Below are positions 11,226-22,723 of a DNA stretch of 64,000 bases, in pieces. The notes beneath the pieces were generated by a model. The model saw only the letters and a program-made list of their open reading frames with translations. It was not told the origin of the DNA and searched no databases. This stretch comes from Alnus glutinosa (Eukaryota; Streptophyta; Magnoliopsida; Fagales; Betulaceae), in contig NC_084889.1 in assembly GCF_958979055.1 (NCBI RefSeq), positions 34,415,951-34,479,950 on the forward strand. Direction: 5' to 3'. The number at the start of each line of letters is the position of its first letter. Position 1 is the stretch's first letter. Made by a program: the position numbers and the translations under genes.

Positions 11226-12720
11226 CCTTTAAAAAAAAAAAAAAAAAAAAAAGAAAGAGTCAACCTCTTTTCAAAACTATCACCAAACAACTTTTCTCAT
11301 TTTTCTCTAGCAAAAAATTTTAAACTCAATTTTAGTTTATATCACATCAATCATTTTTATTATTATTATTCAAACGAAAAATGCACAACAAAACTCTTTA
11401 CCAAACGCCGCTAATGTTTCTCGTGAGGAAACTGACTTTTCATGGAACAGTAATGTTAGGGTCCATGTTTGTATCATCATTTTATCCTCCAAAGTTGATT
11501 TGGCTTTTAATTGGATTTCAAATGGATCACTATTAAATTTTAATTCAATAGTATTTTAAAAATTACATCAACTTTAAGAGGATAAAAAGATGATCCTTAG
11601 CATTATTTTTTATTTTGTTGTCTATATAGAACAAAAAAAACAAAAACTACATGTAGTGAACATTTTTCTGCCAATTAATTTGTTTTCTCTCGAAATATTA
11701 TGAAACATTTCATATTAAAAAATGTCGATAGTTTTAATAAAATCCTTAATTCTCCACCCTCGCCGAGAATAGGAGCAATTTCCTTGATTCAACCAAAAAT
11801 AAAATACTTCAATCCTTAATTTATCCGGCATGGAAATCAATTATATTGAAATTCGCATTGCGCCAACTAATTTCATAATCACTTAATTACTAGATATGCG
11901 AATTAAATTAACAGGAAAAACATAAAACTTAGGTCCTTAATTTCATAATCGATCCTCTTTCGCACTGAATCAAGATATGATTAGAGTTGTTCCAGCAAAG
12001 CTAGCTAAGGCTGCACTCTTGGCAATCAAGGAAGCAACCACCATGGATTTGAAGAATATTATTGATCATGATTTACAATATGAAAGCTATTCATCGACTA
12101 TAATTTGTTATGCATAATGATCAAATGCTTCTTGCCCGTGATGCACGAGTCATGGATTTGCCAAATTAGGGACTAAGGCTACACTTGATATGCGGAATGA
12201 TTATTCCATCAAAAAAAAAAAAAAATTCTATTGAAAATGGAAGAAAGTGAAATTGAGTAGTCTTGGAATAGCCATTCTCATGGTCTATGAGAGAATACCT
12301 AATTCCAAGTGTCAGAGTACATGTATACTTTAATACCAATATTATTTTATTCTAACTTCTTCCATTCTTAATAATGCTATTTATTTTTTCTAATGAAATA
12401 GTCATTTCGCTTACAAAACGTATCCAAACACAACCTTTATTGACATGTAATCTGAGTTTGAAGTTCAAATCCCCCATCTTATATGTAATTTGCATTCGTA
12501 ACATATGTTCTCATATGATAAATAATAATATATAATGATTAAAAAAATAAATAAAGAAATGTGTCATTCTGCCATATATTTTTTTTATGTGGTGGGGGGG
12601 GGGAATCCATGTGCAACGATGGATTTACACATTTTTGGTATCAAAATGAACAAAAGATGAGTAAGAGAATGAAAATAAACATTTATTTTAAATAATAATA
12701 TAATTAACTCCAAAACAGAA
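11226..12720. other. Intergenic AT-rich DNA, no gene seen
   Basis: Homopolymer A and T runs and degenerate AT-rich sequence. Nothing codes for a recognisable protein. Confidence 0.5.
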
Positions 12721-13509
12721 TTTATAAGCATTAAACAAATAATTTAATTTACTTTAATTTTAATCTCAAATGACATGATTAGTTTAATAAAGTAATTAAC
12801 AACATAATCAGCCAACTTTATATATGACATGACTGTTGAATTTAATGATAGATCAATAAAGTCAACATAGTGGTTGCATTTGGATACGCTCAAGTTCAAT
12901 TGAACCGGAGATAAGACAGTTAGTTTAAGTAAAAAGGCAAATTTGATCAAAAAAAATGTAAAAAGACAAATTTGCCCTTTTTTTTTTTTTTTTTTTTTTT
13001 GCACTGACTTGCTTCGCTTCAGTTTACTTCTTCTTCTTCTTCTTCTTCTTTTCCCAAAAAAGTCAAATTCAAAACATTCTAACATTTTTTTTCACTTTTT
13101 ATATCACATCAATCATTTTTTATTACTACTCAAATAAAAAAACCCACTACAAAACAATTTTTTTTTCACTTTTCTATAAAACATATCTAAACTTTTTAAT
13201 ACTTCTATTACATCAATCACTTCTTACTACTATTCAAACAAAAATTTTGCAACACAAGTACTTACCAAACACATCCATTAAATGGGAAGTTAGATGCCAT
13301 GTAATGGGGAAATGAAGGCCTTATTTGACAACCCCTTCTCCTCAAGTATGAGGGGAGTTTTTTTTTTTGGTAAGTAATAGTAAAAGGTTATTAATGAAAT
13401 AAAAAATAGAAAGAATTTATATAGAAAATTGGAAAAAAAAAAATTGTATTGTAGTGGATTTTTTTTTTATTTAAATAGTAATAAAAAATTGTTGATGTGA
13501 TGTGAAAAG

Positions 13510-13547
<38 letters not shown>

Positions 13548-13717
13548 GGGGTGGGGGAAGGGATTGGCAACTGAGGCCGAAAGGTTACAAAGACACGGGT
13601 TAATGTTTGGTTGAATGAAGTAATTATCAACATAATCAGCCAACTTTAATTATGACATGACTTTTGGATTTAATGATAGATTGATAAAGACAACGTAATG
13701 GGGTGTGTCCCAAAAAA

Positions 13718-13756
<39 letters not shown>

Positions 13757-14210
13757 TAATTGTAGGCTTTTCCTTCCCCTGTTTTCATGTCATCAAAAGC
13801 ATTAAATATTCCTTTCTCTCATATGGGGGAGGGAATTTTTTTTTTTTTGTAGTGACCGTAAAATATGATTGATGTAATATAAAGTTGAAATAATTTATAT
13901 GAAAAATTGAAAAAAATTTGTATTGTGGTGTTTTTTTTATTTAAATGGTAATATAAAAAGTGAAAAAGTTAAGAATGTTTTGAAGTTGAAGTTGATGTTT
14001 TTCATTAAATTTGTTTTTATCTCAAATGACATGATTGGTTTAATAATGTAATTAACAACATAATCAGCCAACTTTATATATGACATGACTGTTGAATTTA
14101 ATGATAGATCGATAAAGTCAATGTAGTGAATTGCATTTGGATCCTCTCTAGTTCAATTGAACTGGAGATGAGCCAGTTAGTTTAAGTAAAAAGGTAAATT
14201 TGTTCAAAAA
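12721..14210. repeat. Tandemly reiterated AT-rich block (three related copies)
   Basis: The segment around TAACAACATAATCAGCCAAC, followed by TATGACATGACT and TTTAATGATAGAT, occurs at about 12790-12870, 13620-13690 and 14045-14115. The first and third also share CAATTGAACYGGAGAT and AGTTAGTTTAAGTAAAAAGG downstream. Copies are in the same orientation with different material between them, so this is a local duplication. Confidence 0.75.
13317..13578. mobile_element. AT-rich MITE of the TTTGGCAA-end family (262 bp)
   Basis: The left end GGCCTTATTTGACAACCCC and the right end, the complement of GGCCTCAGTTGCCAATCCC, form an imperfect inverted repeat around an A/T-tract body with the family signature. 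The flank AATGGGAAGTTAGATGCC is shared with the copy at 15714, so the element was present when this block duplicated. Confidence 0.65.
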
Positions 14211-14464
14211 CATGTAAAAAGACAAATTTACCCTTTTTTTTTTTTGCACTAACTGGCTTCTCTCCAGTTCAATTGAACAGGAGATGAGCTAATTAGTTTA
14301 AGTGAAAGGACAAATTTCTCTCCAGTTCAATTGATCCTTGTTGGTAATAATTGGTGTCCCAGAAAATGAACACATATGCTAGTTGTAGACTTGTCAAAAG
14401 GAATTTAATTTTCAAGTCATCAAAAGCATTAAATATAATCTTATTCCATTAAAAAATAAACGGA

Positions 14465-14690
14465 AAAGGGCAAATGTCATTTTGTATTTTTTTCATCCAT
14501 CTATTTTGTATTTTGTAAGGAATCCACTTATCAACTCATTTCTATTTCATTTTAATTGAAGAGGATTCTTTTCCAATCCCATGTGACGTGGTTCCCACAT
14601 ACAACATTTAGTGTGATAAAGATTGATTTTATTAGTTATAGAAATCATACAATTAAGATTGGGGCCGGAGAATAGAAAGGACATTTAATA
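14465..14690. repeat. Direct repeat copy 1 of a 220-bp block
   Basis: Nearly identical by eye to 15945-16165 (CATCCATCTATTTTGTATTT through GATTGGGGCCGGAGAATAGA). No coding content is recognised. Confidence 0.8.
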
Positions 14691-14819
14691 TTGAATTAAT
14701 TTAGAGCATTTAAGTTAGAATTGATAATATGATAAGTAATGTTACTCTTCACATTGGTTTATCATACTTATTTTATACAAGCTGATATAACGTGTTTTAA
14801 ATAATTTTTTATATTAAAT

Positions 14820-14823
<4 letters not shown>

Positions 14824-14857
<34 letters not shown>
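14824..14857. repeat. Poly-A tract
   Basis: An uninterrupted run of over 30 A residues, possibly the tail of an old retroposon. A short direct repeat (AAACTGTTGTGCAAACCA) follows within 70 bp. Confidence 0.9.
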
Positions 14858-14859
<2 letters not shown>

Positions 14860-15080
14860 GTTGTGCAAACCATGATGCGGAGAGGGAGAGGCACACAATG
14901 AGATAAACTGTTGTGCAAACCAAGACGTGGCAGACCATTTATTTTTTTATTTATCAAAACGAAAAAAAAAATTGTCCCCAAACTGTAATCCTGGCTGCGC
15001 CATTGCACACAAGGCTGCTTGCAAAGGCAATATTATCCCTGAAAAGGAACTAATTCCAACAAAGTAAGAACCGTGAAATA

Positions 15081-15217
15081 AAGAAGGCTTTTAAAGCCCA
15101 TGTGTTCAGGTTTGCTCTTGGGGCTACTATGTATCACATTTGGCGTAATAAGAATGCTTTAAAGCATGACAATAATCCTTTGTCTAAGGAGCGGCTGCTG
15201 CATAAGATTGAGCATGT
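15081..15217 (+). mobile_element. LINE relic (C-terminal reverse-transcriptase ORF fragment)
   Basis: One open frame reads FRFALGATMYHIWRNKNALK, which matches the conserved tail of plant L1-type LINE ORF2, downstream of the zf-RVT motif (compare MWCLWRERNNRQF in the LINE at 53.8 kb). Only about 45 codons remain. Confidence 0.65.
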
Positions 15218-15239
15218 TTGACAACTACCTCTCATCTCC

Positions 15240-15713
15240 CAACTTTTTTACTTTTTACTATTTTTTTTTTCCTCTCTTCTCCTAAAAAAGACAAATTCAA
15301 AACATTCTAACATTTTTTCACTTTTAATATCACATCAATTATTTTTTATTACTACTCAATTATAAAAAATAAAAAAAAAACCACTAGGAAACAAAAAATT
15401 TTCACTTTTCTATAAAACATAGAGATATGTTTGTTGCACTTCAAGTGTACATCAGTTGTACACCAGCGATTTAGTGATTTTTTTTAAAATAAGAAATAAA
15501 CAATAAAAAATATTGGTCCATGTGAGATTTAGTGTACAACTGATGTACACTTAAAGTGCATCAAACATATCTCTAAAACATATCCAAATTTTTTAATATT
15601 TTTGTTATATCAATCACTTCTTACTACCATTCAAACAAAAATTTCACAGTACAAATATTTACCAAACACATCCATTAAATGGGAAGTTAGATGCCATGTA
15701 ATGGGGAAATGAA
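15240..15713. repeat. MITE-derived AT-rich block, duplicate of about 13080-13316, carrying a later 154-bp insertion
   Basis: Shares ACAAATTCAAAACATTCTAA and TTTTCACTTTTCTATAAAAC with the 13 kb block. The 13 kb block is continuous where this one is split by the small element at 15421-15574. Confidence 0.65.
15421..15574. mobile_element. 154-bp MITE with about 42-bp TIRs and target duplication AAAACAT
   Basis: Ends AGAGATATGTTTGTTGCACT and its near-perfect complement; both arms extend to TGTACA. Direct repeats AAAACAT lie at 15414-15420 and 15575-15581. The paralogous sequence at about 13180 reads TATAAAACATATC with one copy of the target and no insert. A 7-8 bp duplication suggests a hAT-type origin (inference). 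Confidence 0.88.
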
Positions 15714-15906
15714 GGCCTTGTTTGGCAACCCCTTCTCCTCAAGTATGAGGGGATTTTCCTTTTTCTTTTTTTAAGTGATAGTAAAAAGTTATTAATATAA
15801 TATAAAGTAGAAAGAATTTATATGGAAAAGTGAAAAAATTTTGTATTGTAGTGGATTTTTTTTATTTAAATAGTAATAAAAAATTGTTTATGTGATGTAA
15901 AAAGTG

Positions 15907-15942
<36 letters not shown>

Positions 15943-15944
15943 AA
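15714..15944. mobile_element. AT-rich MITE of the TTTGGCAA-end family, 3' part lost
   Basis: Starts GGCCTTGTTTGGCAACCCC and has the family body, but the right terminus is replaced by an A run that joins the second copy of the 220-bp block. Confidence 0.55.
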
Positions 15945-16165
15945 AAAGGCAAATGTCAGTTTGTATTTTTTTTCATCCATCTATTTTGTATTTTGTAAGG
16001 AATCCATTTATCCACTCATTTCTATTTCATTTTAATTGAAGAGGATCATTTTCCAATCCCATGTGACGTTGTTCCACGTACAACATTTAGTGTGATAAAG
16101 ATTGATTTTTTAGTCATAGAAACCATACAAGTAAGATTGGGGCCGGAGAATAGAAAGGGCATAAG
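15945..16165. repeat. Direct repeat copy 2 of the 220-bp block
   Basis: Partner of 14465-14690. The sequence then runs into about 200 bp of unassigned DNA before the subtilase pseudogene. Confidence 0.8.
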
Positions 16166-16363
16166 AGGGCAAAGGCAACTTGCTTGGGCACCAAATGCTG
16201 ACGTTGTGCTAATGGGCGGTACACGCCGAGAGAGATGCTTAATTTGGAGTAACTGAATGCATGTAGCACATGCCATTAATTATCAATTAGTGAGCATGGG
16301 CCAATTTGGAACAGAATACACTATTTGACAATTTCTTTTTTTTCTATTCAATTACTTTGCAGC

Positions 16364-17216
16364 CCGATATCCAGGGCTGAATATACTGGCAGCATGGAGC
16401 GAGGGCGATCCTCCTACAAAGTTGTCACAAGATCACAGAATTGCCAAGTACAATATTTTCTCTGGAACTTCAATGTCTTGCCCTCATGTGGCTGCTGCGG
16501 CTGCACTTCTCAAAGCCATACACCCTACTTGGAGCAATGCCGCAATAAGATCTGCCTCATGACCACAGGTATATATATAAACATTCTGAAATAATTGTGC
16601 GATATCGATCAAAGATGTGATGTTGTCATGATGACAAAACCATCTTTACTTGCCACGGCCTAAATTCTCTAATGTTTCACATTTCTACCTCGCAGTCGGG
16701 TTAATAAACAACATGGGTTTGCCATTGGGCGACCAATCTGGCAATCCAGCCACTCCCTTTGCATATGGCTCCGGCCACTTCCGGCCCACAAAAGCTTCGG
16801 ACCCCGGTCTAGTATACGACGCCTCATATACCGACTACCTTCTCTACTTATGCAGCATTGGCTCAATCAAGTGTCTGACAGTTCCACCCACACCAGATAA
16901 CCTCAACTATCCGTCCTTGGCAATCTCCAAACTCAATGGAACCGTCACCGTTAAGAGGACAGTCACAAAAGTTGGTCACCACAAGAGTGTGTACTTCTTT
17001 ACTTCCAGACCACCTTTGGGATTCTCCATAAAGGCCTCCCCAAGTATTTTGTTCTTCGATCATGTTGGCCAGAAACAGAACTTCACCATCACGGTGAAAG
17101 TAAGAGGTGATAAGACGCTGATCAGCAAGCTTGCAAAGGATGAGTATGCTTTTGGGTGGTATTCTTGGACTGACGGATAACATATTGTAAGAAGTCCAAT
17201 GGCAGTGTCTTTAGCA
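16364..17216 (+). pseudogene. Subtilisin-like protease, second copy, broken
   Basis: Close copy of the gene at 1-795 that also shows more of the preceding exon: PDIQ, a short deletion, [18 protein letters not shown], then the catalytic-serine motif [16 protein letters not shown]. It is disrupted by the deletion near 16375, by a one-base deletion in the last codons of that exon (16553-16557 compared with copy 1) and by a TAA at 17178-17180 where copy 1 reads CAA. The catalytic domain upstream of PDIQ is absent; the homology begins at an intron-acceptor-like TTTGCAG. It is a truncated host-gene duplicate. Confidence 0.85.
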
Positions 17217-18102
17217 TAATTATATGATTTTCTTAGTAACTTGTAAATTTAATTTGATGGTTCTTAGCCATAGAGAAGGAGGTTAAAAAAAAAAAAAAAA
17301 AAAAAAAAGGTCTTTAAAGCTTTTATATGATATGGTTTAAGATTAATGTGTTTGTTTCCTTTTAAAGATCATCAAATTAAACATTTTAATGCTGCACTGC
17401 AAATTCTCAAACTGATTAATTAATATTTCTTTCAAACATTGAATAGTCTGCCTCAACTTCTATAGAACACTAGCTAGTTGTTAACCAGTGCAAGAAAATA
17501 TTTTCAAGCAAATCCAGATATTCTATTGCTTAGAATCATAGATCGATTTGTTGGGGCGCTTTTTGGATTTGGGCCGGCCAATTCTTGGTAACAAGGAGAG
17601 TCAAGCCCAACACTCACGCCAATTTCAAGGATTAACGGCTATTGGGGCGTTGAGGCTTGCAACAAGGTCAATCTAAATTATTGGATATGAAATTTCTCTT
17701 TTTTGAGTGTGACTCATCTTCTCTTCCTTGCGGTGATTAGACTCCATCAAACCCTATTGTTGGCTGGTAAGACTCTTATTAGTTCAACTTAGAACCCATC
17801 ATTAGTCCATAAAATTTATCCATCTTTTCTTTTTTCCTGTCGGTCGATCACTTTAATTATATCCCCATGAGATGGTCTTGATCAGTTCATGTAGGAACAT
17901 ATAGATGCATGAGTTAAGCTTAACTTCCACATCCAGCCTCTCTCACTCCCAATACTTCAAGAATATAAAATCTTGTAAACTGATAAAAACAATTACAACA
18001 TGAAAATTTGGTTTACTTTACAGCACGAAGAAGGTGGAGGTTTTATTTGGAATCTCTCGAGTCTCGAGAGCTTATTTCAGGGTAAATAATGAAGCTCCAA
18101 TC
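17217..18102. other. Spacer between subtilase pseudogene and chitinase B
   Basis: Paralogous to 796-2058 without the 420-bp insertion. It has an A run at 17286-17308. No gene is seen. Confidence 0.5.
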
Positions 18103-19411
18103 TCAGTTGTCAACTATCCATACCCTTGAAGCTGCATATCAACAAGTTCAACAAAAAGGTTAATTAATAATCTGATTGAGAAATACTTGCGTTAATACTC
18201 ATAATCAAAAGGTCCACCGTATGTCAGTGTGCTACGATCAAATGACACATATTCCCCTATAATATAAAACATGGGATGGAAAGGAGAATACCTTGTGTTG
18301 TGACTTTCCATTCGATATCATAACTAATGGCCCAAAAGAAATACCCACGAAGCCCAAGGGCTTGAGCAAACCCAATCTTCACTGTTATCGATAGTGCATC
18401 ATCGTACCCAATCCACGTTGTCCCGACAAAAGAATAGACCGACGCAGTGTCCACATCATATGCAATGGTGGCCTTGGTCCTCTTATTGAATGCCTCCAAC
18501 TCTGAGAAAAGTAGCACACCTTCACCTGAATCACCTCCAGGACCCACGCCAATGGCGGGTGCTCCAACCCCATGCAAATTTGGGTCTTTGAGTTTCCATG
18601 TTTTCCCATAGAGCGGCAAGCCCATCACCACCTTGTTCCCAGGTACTCCAGCCTTGATCCACGACTTGAGCCCATAGATTGAGCTCAAATTAGTTCTTGG
18701 ATCAAACAATGCAGCATGGGCCCCCGTCACCGACGTGTCCCATGATCCGTGATACTCATAACACATCACATTGATCCAATCCAAGTTTTCCTTGATCGAA
18801 GCCGTCGGGTATAAGCGGCGGATGCCGTATGCTAAGAATTCCACCGAGTAGTACACGGCGGCGGTGAGCAATAGGGGAGGCCTATTTGTGCCCCTAGCCT
18901 CCTCTTGGATTGCATGCCTCCATTCTTTTAGCAAGTGGGCAAAATCATCCATTTCTTTTGGGCTTTCAGGGAATTCCCAATCAAGGTCAAGCCCATCGAA
19001 CCCATATTTGCGGGCAACCTCTATAGTTGCATGTATGAAAGTTCGACGGGAGGAGGCAGCGGAGGCCATGGCAGCAAAAGGTTTGGTATCGATACCACCT
19101 CCACCGATGGAGTAAAGAACCTTCACGTTAGGGTTCTTGTGATGAAGGGTGGTGGTGAGGTTTGAGAGGATCGCAGCTTCTGAATTTGAAATGTCAAACT
19201 CAAAGGTAACATTGTTGGGCACGAGAAAAGCATACAAGACGTGGGTGAACAATGATGTGTTTATGGCCGAAGGCGAGAGATTATCCAAAGCCCATGACGG
19301 ATAATAACCCGCTTTGACGACCGGCGACGAAGCCATGACACCGCATCCGGTGGCGATGAGGAACAAGGAGTATACAATAGAAAGGAAGTGCACAAAGTTG
19401 AGGCTTGCCAT
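18103..19411 (-). CDS. Class V chitinase, GH18 family (chitinase B)
   Basis: Exons 19411-18292 and 18131-18103 give 382 aa. It has a signal peptide (MASLNFVHFLSIVYSLFLIA), the mature start KAGYYPSWALDNL, SIGGGG, catalytic DGLDLDWE and the final exon ASRVWIVDN. It has the intact GPGGDSGEG loop that chitinase A lacks. All expected GH18 elements are in place and the length matches secreted plant class V chitinases. It is the tandem paralogue of chitinase A and the inverted paralogue of chitinase C. An active secreted chitinase is the likely role. Confidence 0.92.
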
Positions 19412-22400
19412 AGTTGGAAATTAATTAAGGTCTCTCATGTTGGAGATATTATATAGAAAAAACCAGTACTTTCTATGGGCTTTGATTTTTCTTTCTAGAC
19501 AGGTGGATGGTGATGTTAACCAAAGAAAGAGAAGCATATTTATGGATATGATAGGTATGGATTTGATAGCAAACAAAAGTAAGAGATGGCGGAATTGACT
19601 GTACCTTAAAATCGTTGGGTGCATGAAACTTGTTGTCTTTGTTAACAATGTTTCCTTTATAAATCGATTAAGGAGACCTCCACTGCATCAATCTAAAATC
19701 TTTTATTCTTTTTTGTTGTCTGGGTAAATAAAACAGCAAAGCAAAACAAAAGGAAAAACAAAACAAAAAAAAACACAAGAAAAAGAAAACTAAAGAAAGG
19801 GAAAGCACAGGGGGGCAGGGGGGCAGGGGGGGTTAATGTCAACAACGATAGGATCATAGCAGTACGTATGCTTTTATTTTGATTAGTAAGGTAGTTAGTT
19901 ATGAATAGACCATTAATTAACACTGCATTTGGTTAAAAAAAAAATATATATAATATATGTGCTGTAATTTTTATAACTGTCTAAACTTAAATTTAAATTT
20001 TTCATAAAAAATAAATAAATATAAAATTAAATTCGAACCGTTAAAAAAACTATATTAACAATCTAGCGGGTTAAGGAAAGCAGAAACAACATTTTTATAG
20101 TCTTTGTGTCGTAAAAGTGTAATTTATGAATTACTCAAAATGCGACAATAACCATCATTTCATAAGGATTATTATTTACAGTTCTTTATGTTAGAATGTA
20201 TAAACTTAATCAGGCTCAATCTAACATGCGCAACGGAAATAAAAAGACAAAATCTAGGCTTATCTCTTGCCATCTTTGATCAAGCATTTCTACGAATATC
20301 TGAAGAACAAAAGAATGTTATTTGAGTGATCTTCTGGCCTGTACCCATGAGTATGCCAAAAGATGGATGCATAGGGCTCCTTATATAAGCAGACCAGGGA
20401 CCCTCGTCATTTATTAGTAGCTAATTATTTTCCTCCCATTAAGAAAAATAAATCAGAATAATTAATATAAAAACCGTTATTTTCATAAACCATAATGTGG
20501 AATATAAAAAACCGTTTAAATCATATGAATACATTTATTGTAATTATCGTTACAGTAATTAAAGTCGTTACATCAAATTAAATATGACATAAGAGACACT
20601 TATATTAAATATGACATAAGAAACACTTGTGTAATTTCCTACACTTTATTGTAAAAATGAACGTGGGTATTATATATTTTAAGAGTTTGAGTCAATTTAT
20701 CAAATTAAACATTAAAAAATAAAAATTATATAAGATTAAAAAAAATATAAAGAATGTAAATAAAGGACAAATTTTTCATCTAATAGAATTATAAATATAT
20801 GCAAGGCAACATAAATAAGGCATAATTTCAACATTTTGACTAATATTTATATATACTACTTGACTCGTTCAAAGTAACGTCATAGATTTCTGTAGAAGAT
20901 TCAAGGCCCCCGTTTTTAGCTCGTTCAAAATAATGTTCTAACTAATTAACACAAAAAATTAAAAATTAAAAAATATATATTAATAATGTTCTAGAATTTA
21001 AAAGATGAAAAGTGAAAATTAGGAATCAAGCCAATGGTTTTTTACTTTCTGTTAGCACAGAATTAACAGCAATGGAGATTGTTATTCGACTGTCGTAAAC
21101 ATTAAAGATGGAATGACGTGACAATTAAGATCAATTATTTTTTTTATAATTGCTGATTTTCACTGTCATATTATCAAGCTATATAATAGTCGTATAACCA
21201 GGGGCGGAAGTAGCAAGGAGCTTGGGGGGCCTTCCCCTCCCCAGGACCCAAGGTTTTTTCTAAAAAATTAAAATTAAAATTTTGACCTTAATTTTTTAAT
21301 TTTTTTAGTTTTGTCCCACAAATTATTATTTTTTTCAATTTAGTCCCTCAAATTACAAATGCTGACTCCATCCCTGCGTATAACATTCTACTAAATAGCA
21401 TTATTTTAATTAACAAAAGCTTATCCAATGCTAATTTACATTGTCACATCAACAAAGTCAAATAAAAATGTGGTCCATGTATAGTGTTTCTCTTTATATT
21501 ATATTATTATGTGCATTGTGGGGTTAAAATAATGATAACACTATATGAATTAATGTATCTAAAAGCTTGACTTTTTTTGGGTGGAATTATTTGGCTGTCC
21601 TGCACCGGTATATGCTTTGTGAAGGATGCCTGGACAGTGAAGAGACAGACAACAATGACTAAAACCAAGTGGAAGCTTCCACTAATGCAAAGCCAAGTCA
21701 AGATGCATATCCTAAGCTCCATATATTATGAAATGAACAACTTATGTTGACTATTATCCTCATTGGCTGATATGGTCAGATTGCTTAAAATTCTAGATCG
21801 AGGTGATGGGCAGATTTGTATTAACAATAGTCAAAAATTTCAACTTGCTCAATTATTGTTGCTTTGTACGGAATCCATAATTCCAAATTTTTTTTTTTTT
21901 CTTCTATTCAACGTAGGAAATGGTTTTAAGGAGAATCTTTTCCTTTTCAAATATGAATGATTCGAATATAAATGAAAGAGAGAATGAAAGACCGATTGAA
22001 AATGCTTTTAAACACAAAATGAGAAGCAGTTCATCTAGCTAAAAAACATGCACGAAAATTGACATACCTAAAAACTTAATTCCAGTTTAAATTAACTAAT
22101 ATATCGGTCGAAAATTTGATAGAAGTTTTGTTAGCTCATAATGACCTGGTATCGGTCATTGGGCTTGGACTAAAGGCCCGTTTTGATAAATGATTAGCTC
22201 ATATTCAGACGGGCTTATCAACCGATCTCAACGATTGCTGTGGGAGGGCATAATAAAGCCGCTTAATACACAATCTTTCGCTTGAAAAAAATAAAGATAC
22301 GACGTGTTAGTAGACTTTCAAAAAACCCACGGTAAGAGGTTACGGTGACACCACCCCCTCCGTCACGAGGGAGCCGTCAATCTATAAGATTTGTAAAGTC

Positions 22401-22723
22401 AATTCTAGCTAGAAACGTCAACAAAGCCAGCTCACAATTGCTTTTATCTAACAATCTTAAGGTATATCTAATGAATCAACTATGTATATTATATAATGTA
22501 CAGTATCTCTTACTGTTCTTTGCTACTAGAATCCAAACTCTGTCGTACCATAAAAGCTTTTCTTTTTTGGTAGGGCCACAGATGAGCAAAACCACCCAAA
22601 GTTCCAACTATCTACAAGAAAAATCAAAGATTTCCTTTTTCCTTCATATCGCAACTGGTCTTTCTTTATATATTATCCTCCGTTCTTCATGATGAAGTCC
22701 ACTTGGGGGAGCCTTCGAACAAC
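19412..22723. other. AT-rich spacer between chitinases B and C (divergent promoter region)
   Basis: Both chitinases are transcribed away from this 3.3-kb interval, so their promoters lie at its two ends. It is paralogous to the unit 1 spacer. Apart from the solo LTR it shows A/T tracts, G runs at 19810-19832 and a degenerate repeat near 21200-21370. No gene is seen. Confidence 0.6.
20189..20643. mobile_element. Solo LTR, 455 bp, with 5-bp target duplication CTTTA
   Basis: Bounded by TGTTAGAATG...TTTCCTACA (TG...CA) and flanked by CTTTA at 20184-20188 and 20644-20648. The paralogous place in unit 1 (about 4168) reads ATTCTTTATTGTAAAAATG uninterrupted, giving an empty site. A TATA-like TTATATAAGCAG lies inside at about 20381. 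It is a fossil left by recombination between the LTRs of a full element; the family was not identified. Confidence 0.88.
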
